Part shown: positions 24,390-35,284 of the stretch, piece after piece
Position numbering within the stretch: the first letter of the stretch is position 1
How the letters are laid out: each line of letters begins with the position of its first letter
Source of the DNA: Parietaria judaica
Taxonomy: Eukaryota; Streptophyta; Magnoliopsida; Rosales; Urticaceae
DNA length: 64,000 nt
NCBI GenBank assembly: GCA_954871525.1
Contig: OX940868.1
Coordinates: 16,530,556 to 16,594,555, forward strand
Direction: 5' to 3'
Notes under the pieces: model-generated
Told to the model about the DNA's origin: nothing
Databases searched by the model: none
What the model saw: only the letters and a program-made list of their open reading frames with translations
Translations under genes and position numbers: made by a program

Positions 24390-27213
24390 TAAAGGGATAT
24401 TTATGGCAAAAGTATCACAAAGTATGTCTATATTCTAAATTGTATTTTTGTCGTAGCAAAAGTTCCAAATAACCGTAAAATGTCATGCTGTAACTTTCAA
24501 ATTTTATTTTTATCGGGGAATTTTTTTTTTGATTTTTTTAATTAAATTATGCTACCATAAGTTTCAAAAACTTTACGGAAAAACTATATTTTAGTTTTTT
24601 TTGAAACATTTTCCATGAAAAAGGGAAATTTGAAATATGCCGCTCAGTATGAAACACTTCGTGGTACTTTCGCCGCAAATATCCCTAAATAAAATGATAA
24701 TTTATTTGTGTGCTGATCAATAATTCATAGAATTTGTACCTTAAGCTGTACTGTCAAGTTGGAGATGAGAAAATCATGGAACATTGAGTGAGAGACCTTG
24801 TGATGGCCAAAAAATGGAATGGAAGGTTGGACATAGTTGAGTACGTCGTTGGAGCCAATAGTTAAAGAAAATATTGCCTTCTTCAAGAAACCCTTCGTAC
24901 CATTTTCTCCCATTACATTCACCATGTGACCTCTACTTTCGCCAAAATACGTTACTTGCTCATTCAATGGGACTCTCCCAATCTGCACAAAGCTATATCA
25001 ATACATATTTCTTTATGAGCAAAGTTCATACACATTAGGAAAAAAAATCATTAATATAATTCTGTAAATTTGGAGAATCGGTATTCTAGTTTTTTAAGTT
25101 CCGTATAAATTTAGAAATTGAAATGTTGGTTATTAATAAAAAAAAAAAACTATTTTGTGGAATTTAAATTTTCGGCACCGTTTTTTATATATAGATAAAC
25201 AACTGAATAGTTTGGACCGTTAGATCTTAATAAGATGGTCAAGATTAAGTAGCTTGTTGATTTTAAAAATTAAAATAAATGAATATATCTTACAAAATCC
25301 GGTATTCTTGAATCGTGAGTCTTGTATTTAAAAGAGTGTATATATCAAAAGGGATACTTTAGCCAATACTTAGAGAAATAATTAAAACATTTTTAATGCG
25401 GTTTTAATACGGTTTTAAGCTATGTGATACTTACGAAGAATGTGCCCGTTTCGTCTAGTATTCCGGAGGCACCGGATGCGAAGTTTATTCCTCTTTCAAT
25501 AGCTTGATCTTTAGTGTTTGGAGCTAGGTATGGTGGAGGAAAGAACTTGGCTCCTAGAGCTTGACCTAAATTTAGAAAATACATGGTTATCGAATGTAAA
25601 ATATTTTGAACATTTAGAATTAATTTATTTACACGTTTTCTCTCACATAATGTAACTAACTTACACGCTCCAAAATAATGTAATTTGAATGGCTAGTCAT
25701 AAAATTATTTTTCGATTTTTTCTGGCTATGATGTAAGCATGAGAATAATTATTTCCTTCGTAAGTACAAATTAGGAAGCAAAAGTTTAATTAGAACTTCC
25801 AACGTTTCCCATACCCTTCTGGTATTCAATTAAATGTTGCTTCTATTTTGTGACCCCATATAGTTTAATTGAGTCAAGATGATGAATTGCAAGATGATAC
25901 GCAATAATGTCACGTTAAATTATTAGCTCAATTTAGCCTCCTCGATGATTTTGATTTATTGGTACTATATACTATTTTTATCTAATTCGTTAGAAAAAGA
26001 GAATGGATTCATCGTTCTCATAGTTAGACCATGTCCTACACTACACTTCTATGTAAAGTATCTTAGTGATTTAAATTCAACAACTTTCTAGGTTGAAAGA
26101 CTTAAAGCCTCTCTAATACAATTACATAAGTAGAGAAGGCCAAATTGCCCGCGTTGGAGCGGGTCGTAGGACATGCGGGTTTGTCTGCCCATCAAATTTT
26201 TAATTAAATGGTATTAAAAATATACTGGGTGGACGAGATTTGCCCGCCTGAAATAAGATCAAGGGCCGAGAACCGGTGTACGAACAAAACCCCGAGGGAA
26301 AATGCCCGCGCCCATCGAAATCACGAGATGGGTAGGTCCACCCCCTCAACATGCTTGTCTCATTCGTGCATGATGAAATTATACAAGCTCGAGTAATAAT
26401 GATAATTTTGACAAATAAATATGACTAAATGCCCAATAATTCGCGACATAGAAAATTCATTAATGACTTCAACTGTATTAGGAGAGCTTTATAAAATCAA
26501 ATAATTATATGGCTACAATGACTTCCTATAAAATCAAGCAATTAATAGTAAGTTTCAAATGCTTCTGCTTTCTGTACTCTTTCCGACTTTGTGCATATTG
26601 ATATTAGACATTATACATAATTGAATATAATCCAATTTATATTTGATTTATATTGTATTTTTATTATCAATAAACATATAATTCTATTTGTTAGAACTTT
26701 TTTTATTGCACTTTCTTATATATTTAGCAGCCTCCAATGAAACTTTAGCCACTGGACAATATATCAATCCTCCTAGCTGGTTCACCAACTAAATAATAAA
26801 CTCTAGCATTAATTAACACATGCCAAATAAATTAAAAAATAACAAGAAATTCAAACTATCAACTATATGTATAATGTCTAAATTGTTAAGGGTTCATTTA
26901 ATGCTTAAATATCACTATACATTGAGCATTATTTCTTACCAACGATGTCCGATATGGTTCGGCCGTTGGTGAATCTTCCGGTGGGCCGTCCACCGGATGG
27001 CGTGAAGTCTATTCCATAGGGCGGAGAGTCGGCTTTGGAAAGGGTAAAGAGGTAATTGTTGGTCCCGGCATCCACGAGGGAGTCGCCAAACACAAAGGAA
27101 GTGAAAGCTTGGCAAGGCATGACAATGTTGCTATTCAATAATTGGGATATAGCTATAAAATATAACATGAATGTGAATACATATTTATGAGCAGAGAAAT
27201 TCAGGGACTCCAT
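22619..27213 (-). CDS. GDSL esterase/lipase (SGNH hydrolase), five exons, 393 aa
   Basis: Exons: 26940-27213, 25435-25565, 24740-24982, 23514-23802, 22619-22863 (1182 nt, GT-AG, phases close). This is a secreted plant GDSL-type serine esterase/lipase acting on acyl esters. It has a hydrophobic signal peptide (about residues 10-36), block [12 protein letters not shown] with nucleophile S45, block II Gly in INFASGASG (about 123), block [11 protein letters not shown] (N179), GPLGCIP in exon 4, CCGGYFPP and block [11 protein letters not shown] with D357 and H360. All four SGNH residues are present, and length and five-exon layout are typical of the family. The TATA box is about 58 nt upstream of the ATG. 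Intron 3 (23803-24739) carries a Mutator MITE and a (TA)n run. The exact substrate cannot be read from sequence. Confidence 0.95.
24356..24386. repeat. (TA)n microsatellite in intron 3 of the GDSL gene
   Basis: About 15 TA units immediately left of the intronic MITE. Confidence 0.9.
24394..24685. mobile_element. 292-bp Mutator-type MITE inside intron 3 of the GDSL gene
   Basis: Left end GGGATATTTATGGCAAAAGT; right end inverted GGGATATTTGCGGCGAAAGT (18 of 20 match). Flanks TAAATTAAA and TAAATAAAA form a 9-bp TSD with one mismatch. The inner arms are partly complementary. It is non-coding and sits well away from both splice sites, so it should be tolerated. Confidence 0.75.
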
Positions 27214-27270
27214 TTTTATTATTCGGCGAGGAAGATTGTGACAGTGGCTTAGTAATTAGTTGGTTATGAA

Positions 27271-27276
27271 TATATA
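27271..27276 (-). promoter_or_regulatory. TATA box of the GDSL gene
   Basis: CTCTATATATTC on the minus strand, 58 nt upstream of the ATG at 27213, which predicts a leader of about 30 nt. Confidence 0.5.
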
Positions 27277-27279
27277 GAG

Positions 27280-29553
27280 GAATTTATTTAAGAAATATAT
27301 TTTGGGAATTTCATATATCAGTTTCTATGGAGTACTGAAATGGCAGGTGAGGGAATCTTTGAACAAGTCCAGCTCCAAGGACTTCGTCTCAGAAAAAAAT
27401 GACCTAAATATGTACTCTTCAAATTTGTGAGATCGAAATTGCAGGATATATAGTAAAGTTAAGTAATTTGAGGAGTTTTGGTTATTTAAGTAAGTAAATA
27501 ACTTGTTATTTAATTGCTATATAAACTTGGCTAAATTCGACATTTTTACAAATACTATAGGGCAATCATTGGTGATGAATTAAGTGTATAATCCTATTGT
27601 TAGAAATCAGTGGATTAAACATATATCAAATGAAGAAAAATGCTTAATTAATATTAGAGACTAATTTCCAATTTTTCAGTGTTTAAACCTTTGCTAAAAT
27701 TATTGTTTATGTAATTGATGAGTAAGAGAAATATGAGCATACTTTAAGTTTAAGATAATATGGAATGGGAATACAAACAAAATAAAAAAATAACCCTATG
27801 GCATGGGAAAAAGTTGGGTAATTCATATGGAAAGATTAATCATAAAGTTTATAAATATTGATATTTTTTATTAATTGGTCCTATATATTTTGGTGGTGAT
27901 GTAAACTTTCACATGGGTTCCAAGCAAGCGTGTAAAATTGTCAATATATTTCCTGATAAGGAACATCTTGTTGGGAAAATGGTGCAAAAGAAAAGGCTCA
28001 TGATCTGGCAGTATGTTCTTTATTAATGGCTTTTATTTATTTTCATTATCTTTTAACTTTTTACGAATTTATCCCCATATGTAATTTGTAGTAATAGTTC
28101 TAAATATTATGTTATTTTGAAGAATATATTGTTTTATGAACCATGCAGAATCCTTGATCAAGAAATGTTTACTTATCTTATTATTACAATAAGTATTAGA
28201 GCAATTAAGAGTAATTGATGCTTCTACTAATAGATCTTTAAGCTAAAAACACAAAGAATCAAAGAAGAAAAAAAATATGTGTTAAGTAATTTTATCACGT
28301 TTTAGCAAGATGACACCAATATTTTTTGTAAACGCAATTTGATAAAATGTAATTTACGATTTTCGGTTCAAAAGACTTAGAATTAAGGTTTTTTTTTTTT
28401 TTTTTTTTTTCAAATAAAAAAGAAGATCCTGTTATTGTACTAAAAGAATATGATTGTGATGATTTTTTTTTTGTCTGGTTCTCGAAATTAGATCTTATAT
28501 TTGCATATAAAAACGTAAATCAAGAGAAACTTTTATCTTCATCCATGATAATTTATATTTATTCATAAAAAATAATTCTTTAAAATATTTTTAAATTAAC
28601 TAATTTGTTAAAATTAAGTAAATAAATGATTAAATTAGTTTATTGAAGCAATATAATTTATCTAATATTAATTAAGAGATTTGCTTTAAATAAGTTTTCA
28701 GAACCGCTTCTGGACAAATTAACTATATTTAAAGGCCTAATATAAATTCTATTGGACCAGATAAAATATTCTTTTATAGATAAAATCATGTTCTTGGATA
28801 TGTAGGTTTTTCGGTAACAATTATCTTCGGCTTTTATAGTCTAATAAAATCCGACGTGTTACTTTAGAACAAACAAATTATGGAATTAATGAGAGCACAT
28901 AAAAACCTTGAAAGCGAAAATGTGACCTAAATAAATTGAAAAAAAAAAAAAAAAGAAGGAGAAGAAATTGAGATCTAATCATCCACTTGGAGTGATCATG
29001 GTTGCTAAGAAAGGCTTCAAACAACCACTTTATTCGGCTTATTATTATGTATTCATACACTGAATAGATCTATGACAAAGACTATAATTAATAACGTAAT
29101 TTTACGTAAAATAGATTGATAGGATTTTCGGTCCACATCTCGGCAAAACTGCTCAATTATACTATCACATCACATATCATACACTCGCTTATTGAGCTCC
29201 TACTTTCTATTGCTCGTGTCATTATTTTTTAAAGTAATTATATAAGTATCTATTTTTTGTTATTATTAATGTTGACAAACCATACAAATATCATATGTAT
29301 GCATGTAATACTAAAATATTAGCGCCAGTAAATTTTACGTGCAAGAAAAACGGTCTGCAAAATAATGCATACGGTTTCTTTAACTTCAAGTCTTGCATGA
29401 TTAATCAACAATCAAGATGGTGTTATCGCTGATGTTTGAAAATCCGTCGGAGTTTTATGCTTCTAAGGAAATATTTGAAAATTGATGGAAAAGCTTGAAT
29501 TCTATTACACCTTTACAATGTACTAATCTTTTCGAATTTCATCGACATTCATT

Positions 29554-29584
<31 letters not shown>

Positions 29585-31320
29585 GTCGAGAGAGTTTGTA
29601 TTTTTAATTGAAGATTTAGACTAGAGGAAAATGTGGTCATGACAAGCTCAATCCCCACAAAATCATTAGTTTACCACGTCAACTCCGAATTGAGATTAAT
29701 TCTGTACTTTGTAATAAGTGAACATTTCCTGAGGGAAATTTGATTTCATATATCATATATGTACTTCAATATTTGCAAGGATATAGTCTCAATTTTTCAA
29801 AAATAACCAAAGTATACCATCAATATATGATTTGACAATACTACCCTAGCTAGTTAGTCCTTTCCCTCCCTTTTGTTTTCTTAGACCCTTGCCGAGCTTT
29901 GTCCCTCGTAAGCATGTTACCGTCGTTATCGTCGTTTAGTCATATATATCATTTTTTTTGGGTGTAGCTGCGCCTATATGTCATCGCTCCTCGGCGTGTC
30001 TGCTTGCGTTGCCTGTTGAGCATTTTGCTGTCATCTGCTCATATGAAAAATGAAGCTATATGGTACATAATAACAAAATTTGGAAGTTGTGATTAGGAAA
30101 TAGTTATAGGGTTTTAAAATTAAGGGAGTAAACAAAACGAAAACTAAAATACACGTTTGAAGATATATTTCGGTCTTTGTTATATTTTGGTCCGAATCGA
30201 GATTTAGGCCTGTTGGCTTTTACGGGTCCAACCCGACTACATTAAATGTGACAGGCTCACTGGAGCCCGTGAATTAATCCTGAGGTGGGCCGTGGTCATT
30301 TAATCCCGTGGTCATTTAATCATGAGTGGGGTTATTCTTAATAATAATGCTTAATTGGCCAAACCGCCAAAGCTCATCAGGTCATTTAACCCTGTGATCT
30401 ATAAATACCACACTTAAGCTCCTAATTAGGTAATCCAAGCCAAAAACCCTAGAACCGTTTTCGAATTCTCTTTAGCCACCATAGCCGAATTCTCTTTACT
30501 CAAATCAATTAGAACTGCATTTTTTTTGTCTTCATAATTTTTTTTCACTGAAGTAATTAAATCTAAGCAAGCAGTGTGCCCATATATATTCTAGCCGAAA
30601 TTAATCTCCAATAGGAAATTTGTTAATTTTTTGACAGTTGCATTCAATATAATTAACTTTTTTAAAAAATATTTTATATCCCTCATTGATCATGAAAAAT
30701 ACTCAGCACCAAACTTGGAAAAATACTTAAGATCTTTAACGTAATTGATTATATATGTACCAATAGTGAGTAAACTAAATGGGTTCATTAATAATTTGAT
30801 GGTTAATGAACACAACTATGAATAATATTGATTAAATGTTATAAAGTACGGTTTTATGGCCATTTGGTAGTCAGTATATATCGTTATTTTATATTTAAAT
30901 GCCTCATCATAACTAGATATATATGTGATGCATAAAAATTATACATGAGATTTAGCTGACTATTAGCTGAAAATTTTCTGATTGATCATCGTTATATTAT
31001 CAACTACAAAAGTATAATATTGATTTTCGTAACTAAATCCAATGTAAAATCTACTTTGACGCATCATTAATGTTGAAATTTGAATGAATGCTTATAGAAT
31101 ATATAGAGTACGACAAAATGTTGAAGATGTTTGATAAGAGCTAGCAATAGATAGATATCCTTTTTTTATACTTCTCTTTCACTAGAGCAAATTCAGGTAA
31201 GGATATGTGCATAATATCTTTATTTAGAGGTGAGGTCCCTCAATTTTCATCTCGTTATTACTTTTTTCCTTGGTAAAACTAATTTCACTAGCAATGTCTT
31301 GATATATATTGTTAGGGGAA
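27280..31320. other. Intergenic between the GDSL gene and the BODYGUARD gene
   Basis: AT-rich, with long T runs (28390-28410, 29558-29584). No gene is recognised. A promoter-like segment at about 30180-30550 is listed separately. Confidence 0.5.
30180..30550 (+). promoter_or_regulatory. Orphan promoter-like segment (possible LTR fragment)
   Basis: A patch richer in GC than its surroundings, containing a good TATA box CTATAAATACCAC at 30400. It is followed about 30-80 nt later by leader-like sequence with AAAACCCTAG and two copies of CGAATTCTCTTTA. No open reading frame follows. It could be a truncated LTR or an old gene promoter; no TSD was found. Confidence 0.35.
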
Positions 31321-31333
31321 CGAATCTCAACCC

Positions 31334-31639
31334 TTGACCCCGCTCATGACAATTGCCACGACTAATAGAAGGAGGAACGATGCATTGTACGTGGGAAGAC
31401 TCGACTCTTTGACGAAGAGACTACCAAATGATCTCGCAGACACGCTAGTGCCACAAACTGTTTTGGCACGATTTAAGCCAATTGAGGTTACTCGCACGAC
31501 AACCATTGCACAAAAAATGACACATTGTCGAATAACGGAGCATGCCATCATATCCTTGCTCAATGCCCCCCGTCTTCCGAGGGGTTGGGCGGGGCCCATA
31601 CCAGATATCACCTTGCATGACCCCATGATTGCTGGTTAA
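31334..31639. other. Orphan 100-codon open frame on both strands, unassigned
   Basis: A compact block with much higher GC content than the flanking 4 kb. It is open on the plus strand (101 codons, containing RRNDALYVGRLDSLTKRLP) and in an overlapping minus-strand frame (99 codons). I recognise neither product. The sharp compositional edges suggest a fragment of coding or foreign sequence rather than random DNA. No splice partners or TATA box could be tied to it. Confidence 0.3.
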
Positions 31640-32677
31640 TTTTTCTACATTAATATATATGACCGTAAGCTAAAAACATCTTGATTTAATGCAACGTACG
31701 TCTTTGTGAATTATGATACCAATCTAAGAGTACTGGAAGTGTTTTTTTTTTTTTTTTTTGGTAAAAAGTTACAATTTTTTTCCTTTCTGTAGGAAAAGTC
31801 ATTTAGGGTTTAGGTGTTATGGCGTTGCATTAATTAATATTAGTAATTAGTGTTATAGGACGGTGGTACTCACTTAGGATGTCGAGTCATGTTGCTTGTC
31901 TAATATTCGTACTTCAATTAGTAAGTATATAATCTATATACTTGTCATAAAAAAGCCACAAATATTAAAATTCTCAAAATTAATATTTTACGTTGATGTA
32001 AGGCGTTAGCCTGTTAGGCAGGTTTTTGAAATAAGAAGGTTGATTATTGTACCTTAGTGGATGAGAAAATATTGTGTCGTCTCCCAAATGGAATTTCAAC
32101 GGGACAAGAAATGTGCACATGTTTTTCTTATTACCAGATATTTGTAAGACAGCGTTGACATTAAAATATATGAATCAAAATAAAATAATTTTTTTAACAG
32201 TGAGATATTTGGCTAAGATCTCGAGCTCGATTAAAAATCCCCTGAAACTTTCTATCTTGCAGGTGTATTCTTTAAAAAAATTGTTTTATAAAATATTATT
32301 CATTATACTTTCAAAATGTACGTATACTTTCTCTTTACATACTAAAAAATGACAAAATTTTATATTAAAATTTTAAAGTATATTTGCATAGATTTATTAC
32401 TTTTTAAATCTTAATATTACTTTTATCTCAGTTGTTCTTAGATAACTAGACGCATAAGACATTGCCGTTAAAAATTTAAATTAAAGGCCAGACTACGTCT
32501 GTATACGATCCAGCGGGCATAACTGCCGATTCTGTTTGAATTTTGAAAATTTGACGGCCAATTTGTGTAGAACTATATTGTTTGAGTAAATGATGGTGAT
32601 TTTATATATAGTGTTGTAGTTAGGAGAGGTGTAATACTGAATGCTCACATGTGGTTGCATATACACAATTTGAAGAA

Positions 32678-32680
<3 letters not shown>

Positions 32681-32714
<34 letters not shown>
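32681..32714. repeat. (TA)n microsatellite
   Basis: Perfect dinucleotide run of about 17 units. Confidence 0.95.
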
Positions 32715-32717
<3 letters not shown>

Positions 32718-32874
32718 ATAGAAATAAAATAATGGTTTCACCAATTGAAGATATTGGGTTTCTCTTTTTCATTTTTTATACAAAAAAAAAAAAAAAAAAC
32801 CATCTTAACAAAAATACATTCAGTAAATCAACTCCATGTAATACAAATCCCTCAACTTTTTAACGCTATTTTAT

Positions 32875-33240
32875 TACAGTGGCTATAAATGGTGATTCGT
32901 TGTTCCAATGGCAACTTTCCGATCAACAATAAGTGAGCATTTGATATCTTGTGTACTAATTGTTTTTCTCGTGTTCATATGAATTATTTAATACCTTTTG
33001 TATGGATTATTTTCTTCTATTTCTTTTTACAGTTACTATGATCAGTATTCAGTAATTCCTTCCGATGGTGGCTTTCCAATCAAAAATTGGTGAGGTTTCG
33101 ATATCATGTAGTGTCCGAATGATTTTTCTCTTATTTTCACATGAATATTTTCTTACTCATTTTTCTAAAAAGAAGTTCATGATCAGAAATTCTTTCCGAA
33201 TAGAGCTTTCCGGTCAATAATTAGTGTGTGACACGCCATG
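32875..33240 (+). repeat. Degenerate tandem repeat upstream of the BODYGUARD gene
   Basis: The word CTTTCCRRTCAA, followed by ATAAGTGAG or AATTGGTGAG, recurs at 32915, 33072 and 33206 (spacing 157 and 134 bp). Between copies, matching pieces occur in the same order: GATATC, TTTTTCTC.T..TTCA.ATGAA and ATGATCAG. Three units, about 70% alike by eye. Confidence 0.6.
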
Positions 33241-33481
33241 TCACGAAGAGCTAAAAGCATCTTTTCGCGATGCAACTGTAATGTTAATGTATCAAATTTC
33301 TATAAAACAGTGTGTTACATGTCAATAGACCATGAAATTGACGCAGTTTGGTAATGAAGTTTAAGATGTCATAATTAACCATGAAATTAACATTAACATG
33401 TTATATGAGTAGTCCTCTATATATAAAATGTAGGTATTTTGTTCAATATTTTTATCCAAATATATATTTTCCACTAGTTTG

Positions 33482-33490
33482 TATAAATAC
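33482..33490 (+). promoter_or_regulatory. TATA box of the BODYGUARD-type gene
   Basis: TTTGTATAAATACACAC is the best TATA match ahead of the gene. Transcription from about 33515 would give a 5' leader near 480 nt that includes CT-rich tracts (33618-33643, 33910-33955). Confidence 0.5.
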
Positions 33491-33543
33491 ACACTGTGGG
33501 AGGTTCAACCACCACCAACCTTTTTCTCTTTGGCCAACAAACG

Positions 33544-33618
33544 ATGTTAAATGAAACAATGAATTCTTTAACCTGCTTTGTCTGTGTCACACTTCGCTCT
33601 ATTTTGCACCTTGCCTAG
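33544..33618 (+). CDS. Upstream ORF in the BODYGUARD leader, 24 aa
   Basis: ATG at 33544 opens MLNETMNSLTCFVCVTLRSI and stops at TAG 33616-33618, about 375 nt before the main ATG. If the leader is unspliced, it would reduce main-frame translation. A leader intron could remove it. Peptide conservation is unknown. Confidence 0.3.
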   Translation: MLNETMNSLTCFVCVTLRSILHLA

Positions 33619-33992
33619 TCCTCTCTCTCTCTCTCTCTCTCTCTAAGCCCATTGTTGAGTTTTAAGAGAGCTCGCTCACACGCTTTCATCAGAAGCAACA
33701 AATATCGTCAATCCAATTTGGGAGAGTCAACAAGTTTGAGCATTGCTTGTGGCATTCATTAAACACACCTTCATAAATCCCATGTTCTTGTTTCCGTGCC
33801 TCTCTCTTCTCTTGGCTTCATAAGATCGTTCGGTTTCTCAACTTGCACGTAATAAGGGAGTCTAATGGTGGAGAAGAGAATGGCCATTAGTCCAACCCAA
33901 TTGTGACAACCCTCTCTCTCTCCTCCCTTATCTCTCTCTCTCTCCTTCTCTCGTTTTCACTGTCCCTGCTCTCAATCTTCGCGTATACGCCA

Positions 33993-35246
33993 ATGGCGAA
34001 GTCGCTGAGATCGGCAGTGATGCTGACCGGGAGGCTCGTGAATGAGGCGTTGAGCCTAGTCGTGTTCTCGTTCTTGGACGTGCTTGACCTCGTCCTCTGC
34101 CTCGCTTACCGGACGGCCGACTTCTTCATTGAGGCTGAGTGGAAGCAGTGCTATTGCGCGTCGCCGAAGGAAGGCGGCGCCATCGCGAGCAGCGGGAAGA
34201 TCCTTGTCTCGGAGCAGGGCGAGTCGAAGATCGTGTGCCTCAGCTCGACCAAGCTCCACCTTGAGGAGATCTCCGACACGCTCTACTCACGGGCTTCGCT
34301 CCTCAGCGACGTCTCCAAGCTGACTGTCACGGAGCTTAAGAGGCTCAAGATGGAGGTGGCGAACAATGGCAACACTAGTGTGGTTGAGAAGGTGTGCAAC
34401 AAGAAGGTTAAGGCTAGGGCAAACACGTTCACGGTGAACTCGACCATCGTGGAGATGCTTCAGGGGAAGATCGGAGGAGGGCAGGCTCACATTCCGATCC
34501 CGAGGTGGTCGGACTGCGATTGCGATCTTTGCACGTGTTGGACGTCGTCGAGCAAAGAAACCCTCTTCGTGAGAACTCATATGCCGAGAGGTAATTAGCT
34601 CATGTGGTTGAGCATTTGATACAATGTCGTCGCGAGCTTGTTGTCACGAGTAATGACATTGGCGTGTTTTGTTTCTTAACGACAGATCCAAGCACAGCGA
34701 GAGAAGACGTGCTATTCATCCACGGGTTCATTTCCTCCTCAAAGTTCTGGAGCGAGACGGTGTTCCCTAACTTGTCGAGCACAGCGAGATCAACGTACCG
34801 GCTGTTCGCGATTGACCTGCTAGGGTTTGGGAGGAGCCCTAAGCCGACGGACTCGATGTACACACTAAGAGAGCATTTGGAGATGATTGAGCGCTCGGTC
34901 ATTGAGCCCCACAAAGTGAAATCGTTCCACATTGTGGCGCACTCGCTTGGCTGCATATTGGCCTTGGCCCTCGCCGTCAAATACCCCGGCTCCGTCAAGT
35001 CCCTAACTTTGCTTGCGCCGGTGAGTTGATAAAGATTTGAAAACTTGGCATGAGATAGCACATAACGATAAGTTTATTATAACCGGATTAACCTTTAATA
35101 CGATATTAGTGAGCCTGACTCTTAATATATATAAAATAAAAAACCACTAATTATTAATATCTTCTAATAAATCATGAAAATGAGTTATAAGGGTCGGTCA
35201 CAATTAAAGAAATTGATTACCACATTAATATAAGATCCCATGTTCG

Positions 35247-35284
<38 letters not shown>

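Noticed and set aside
33903..33992. N-terminal extension of the BODYGUARD frame (30 Leu/Ser-rich residues)
   Set aside because: It has no ATG; it is CT-rich leader read in frame. The family start MAKSLRSAV begins at 33993.
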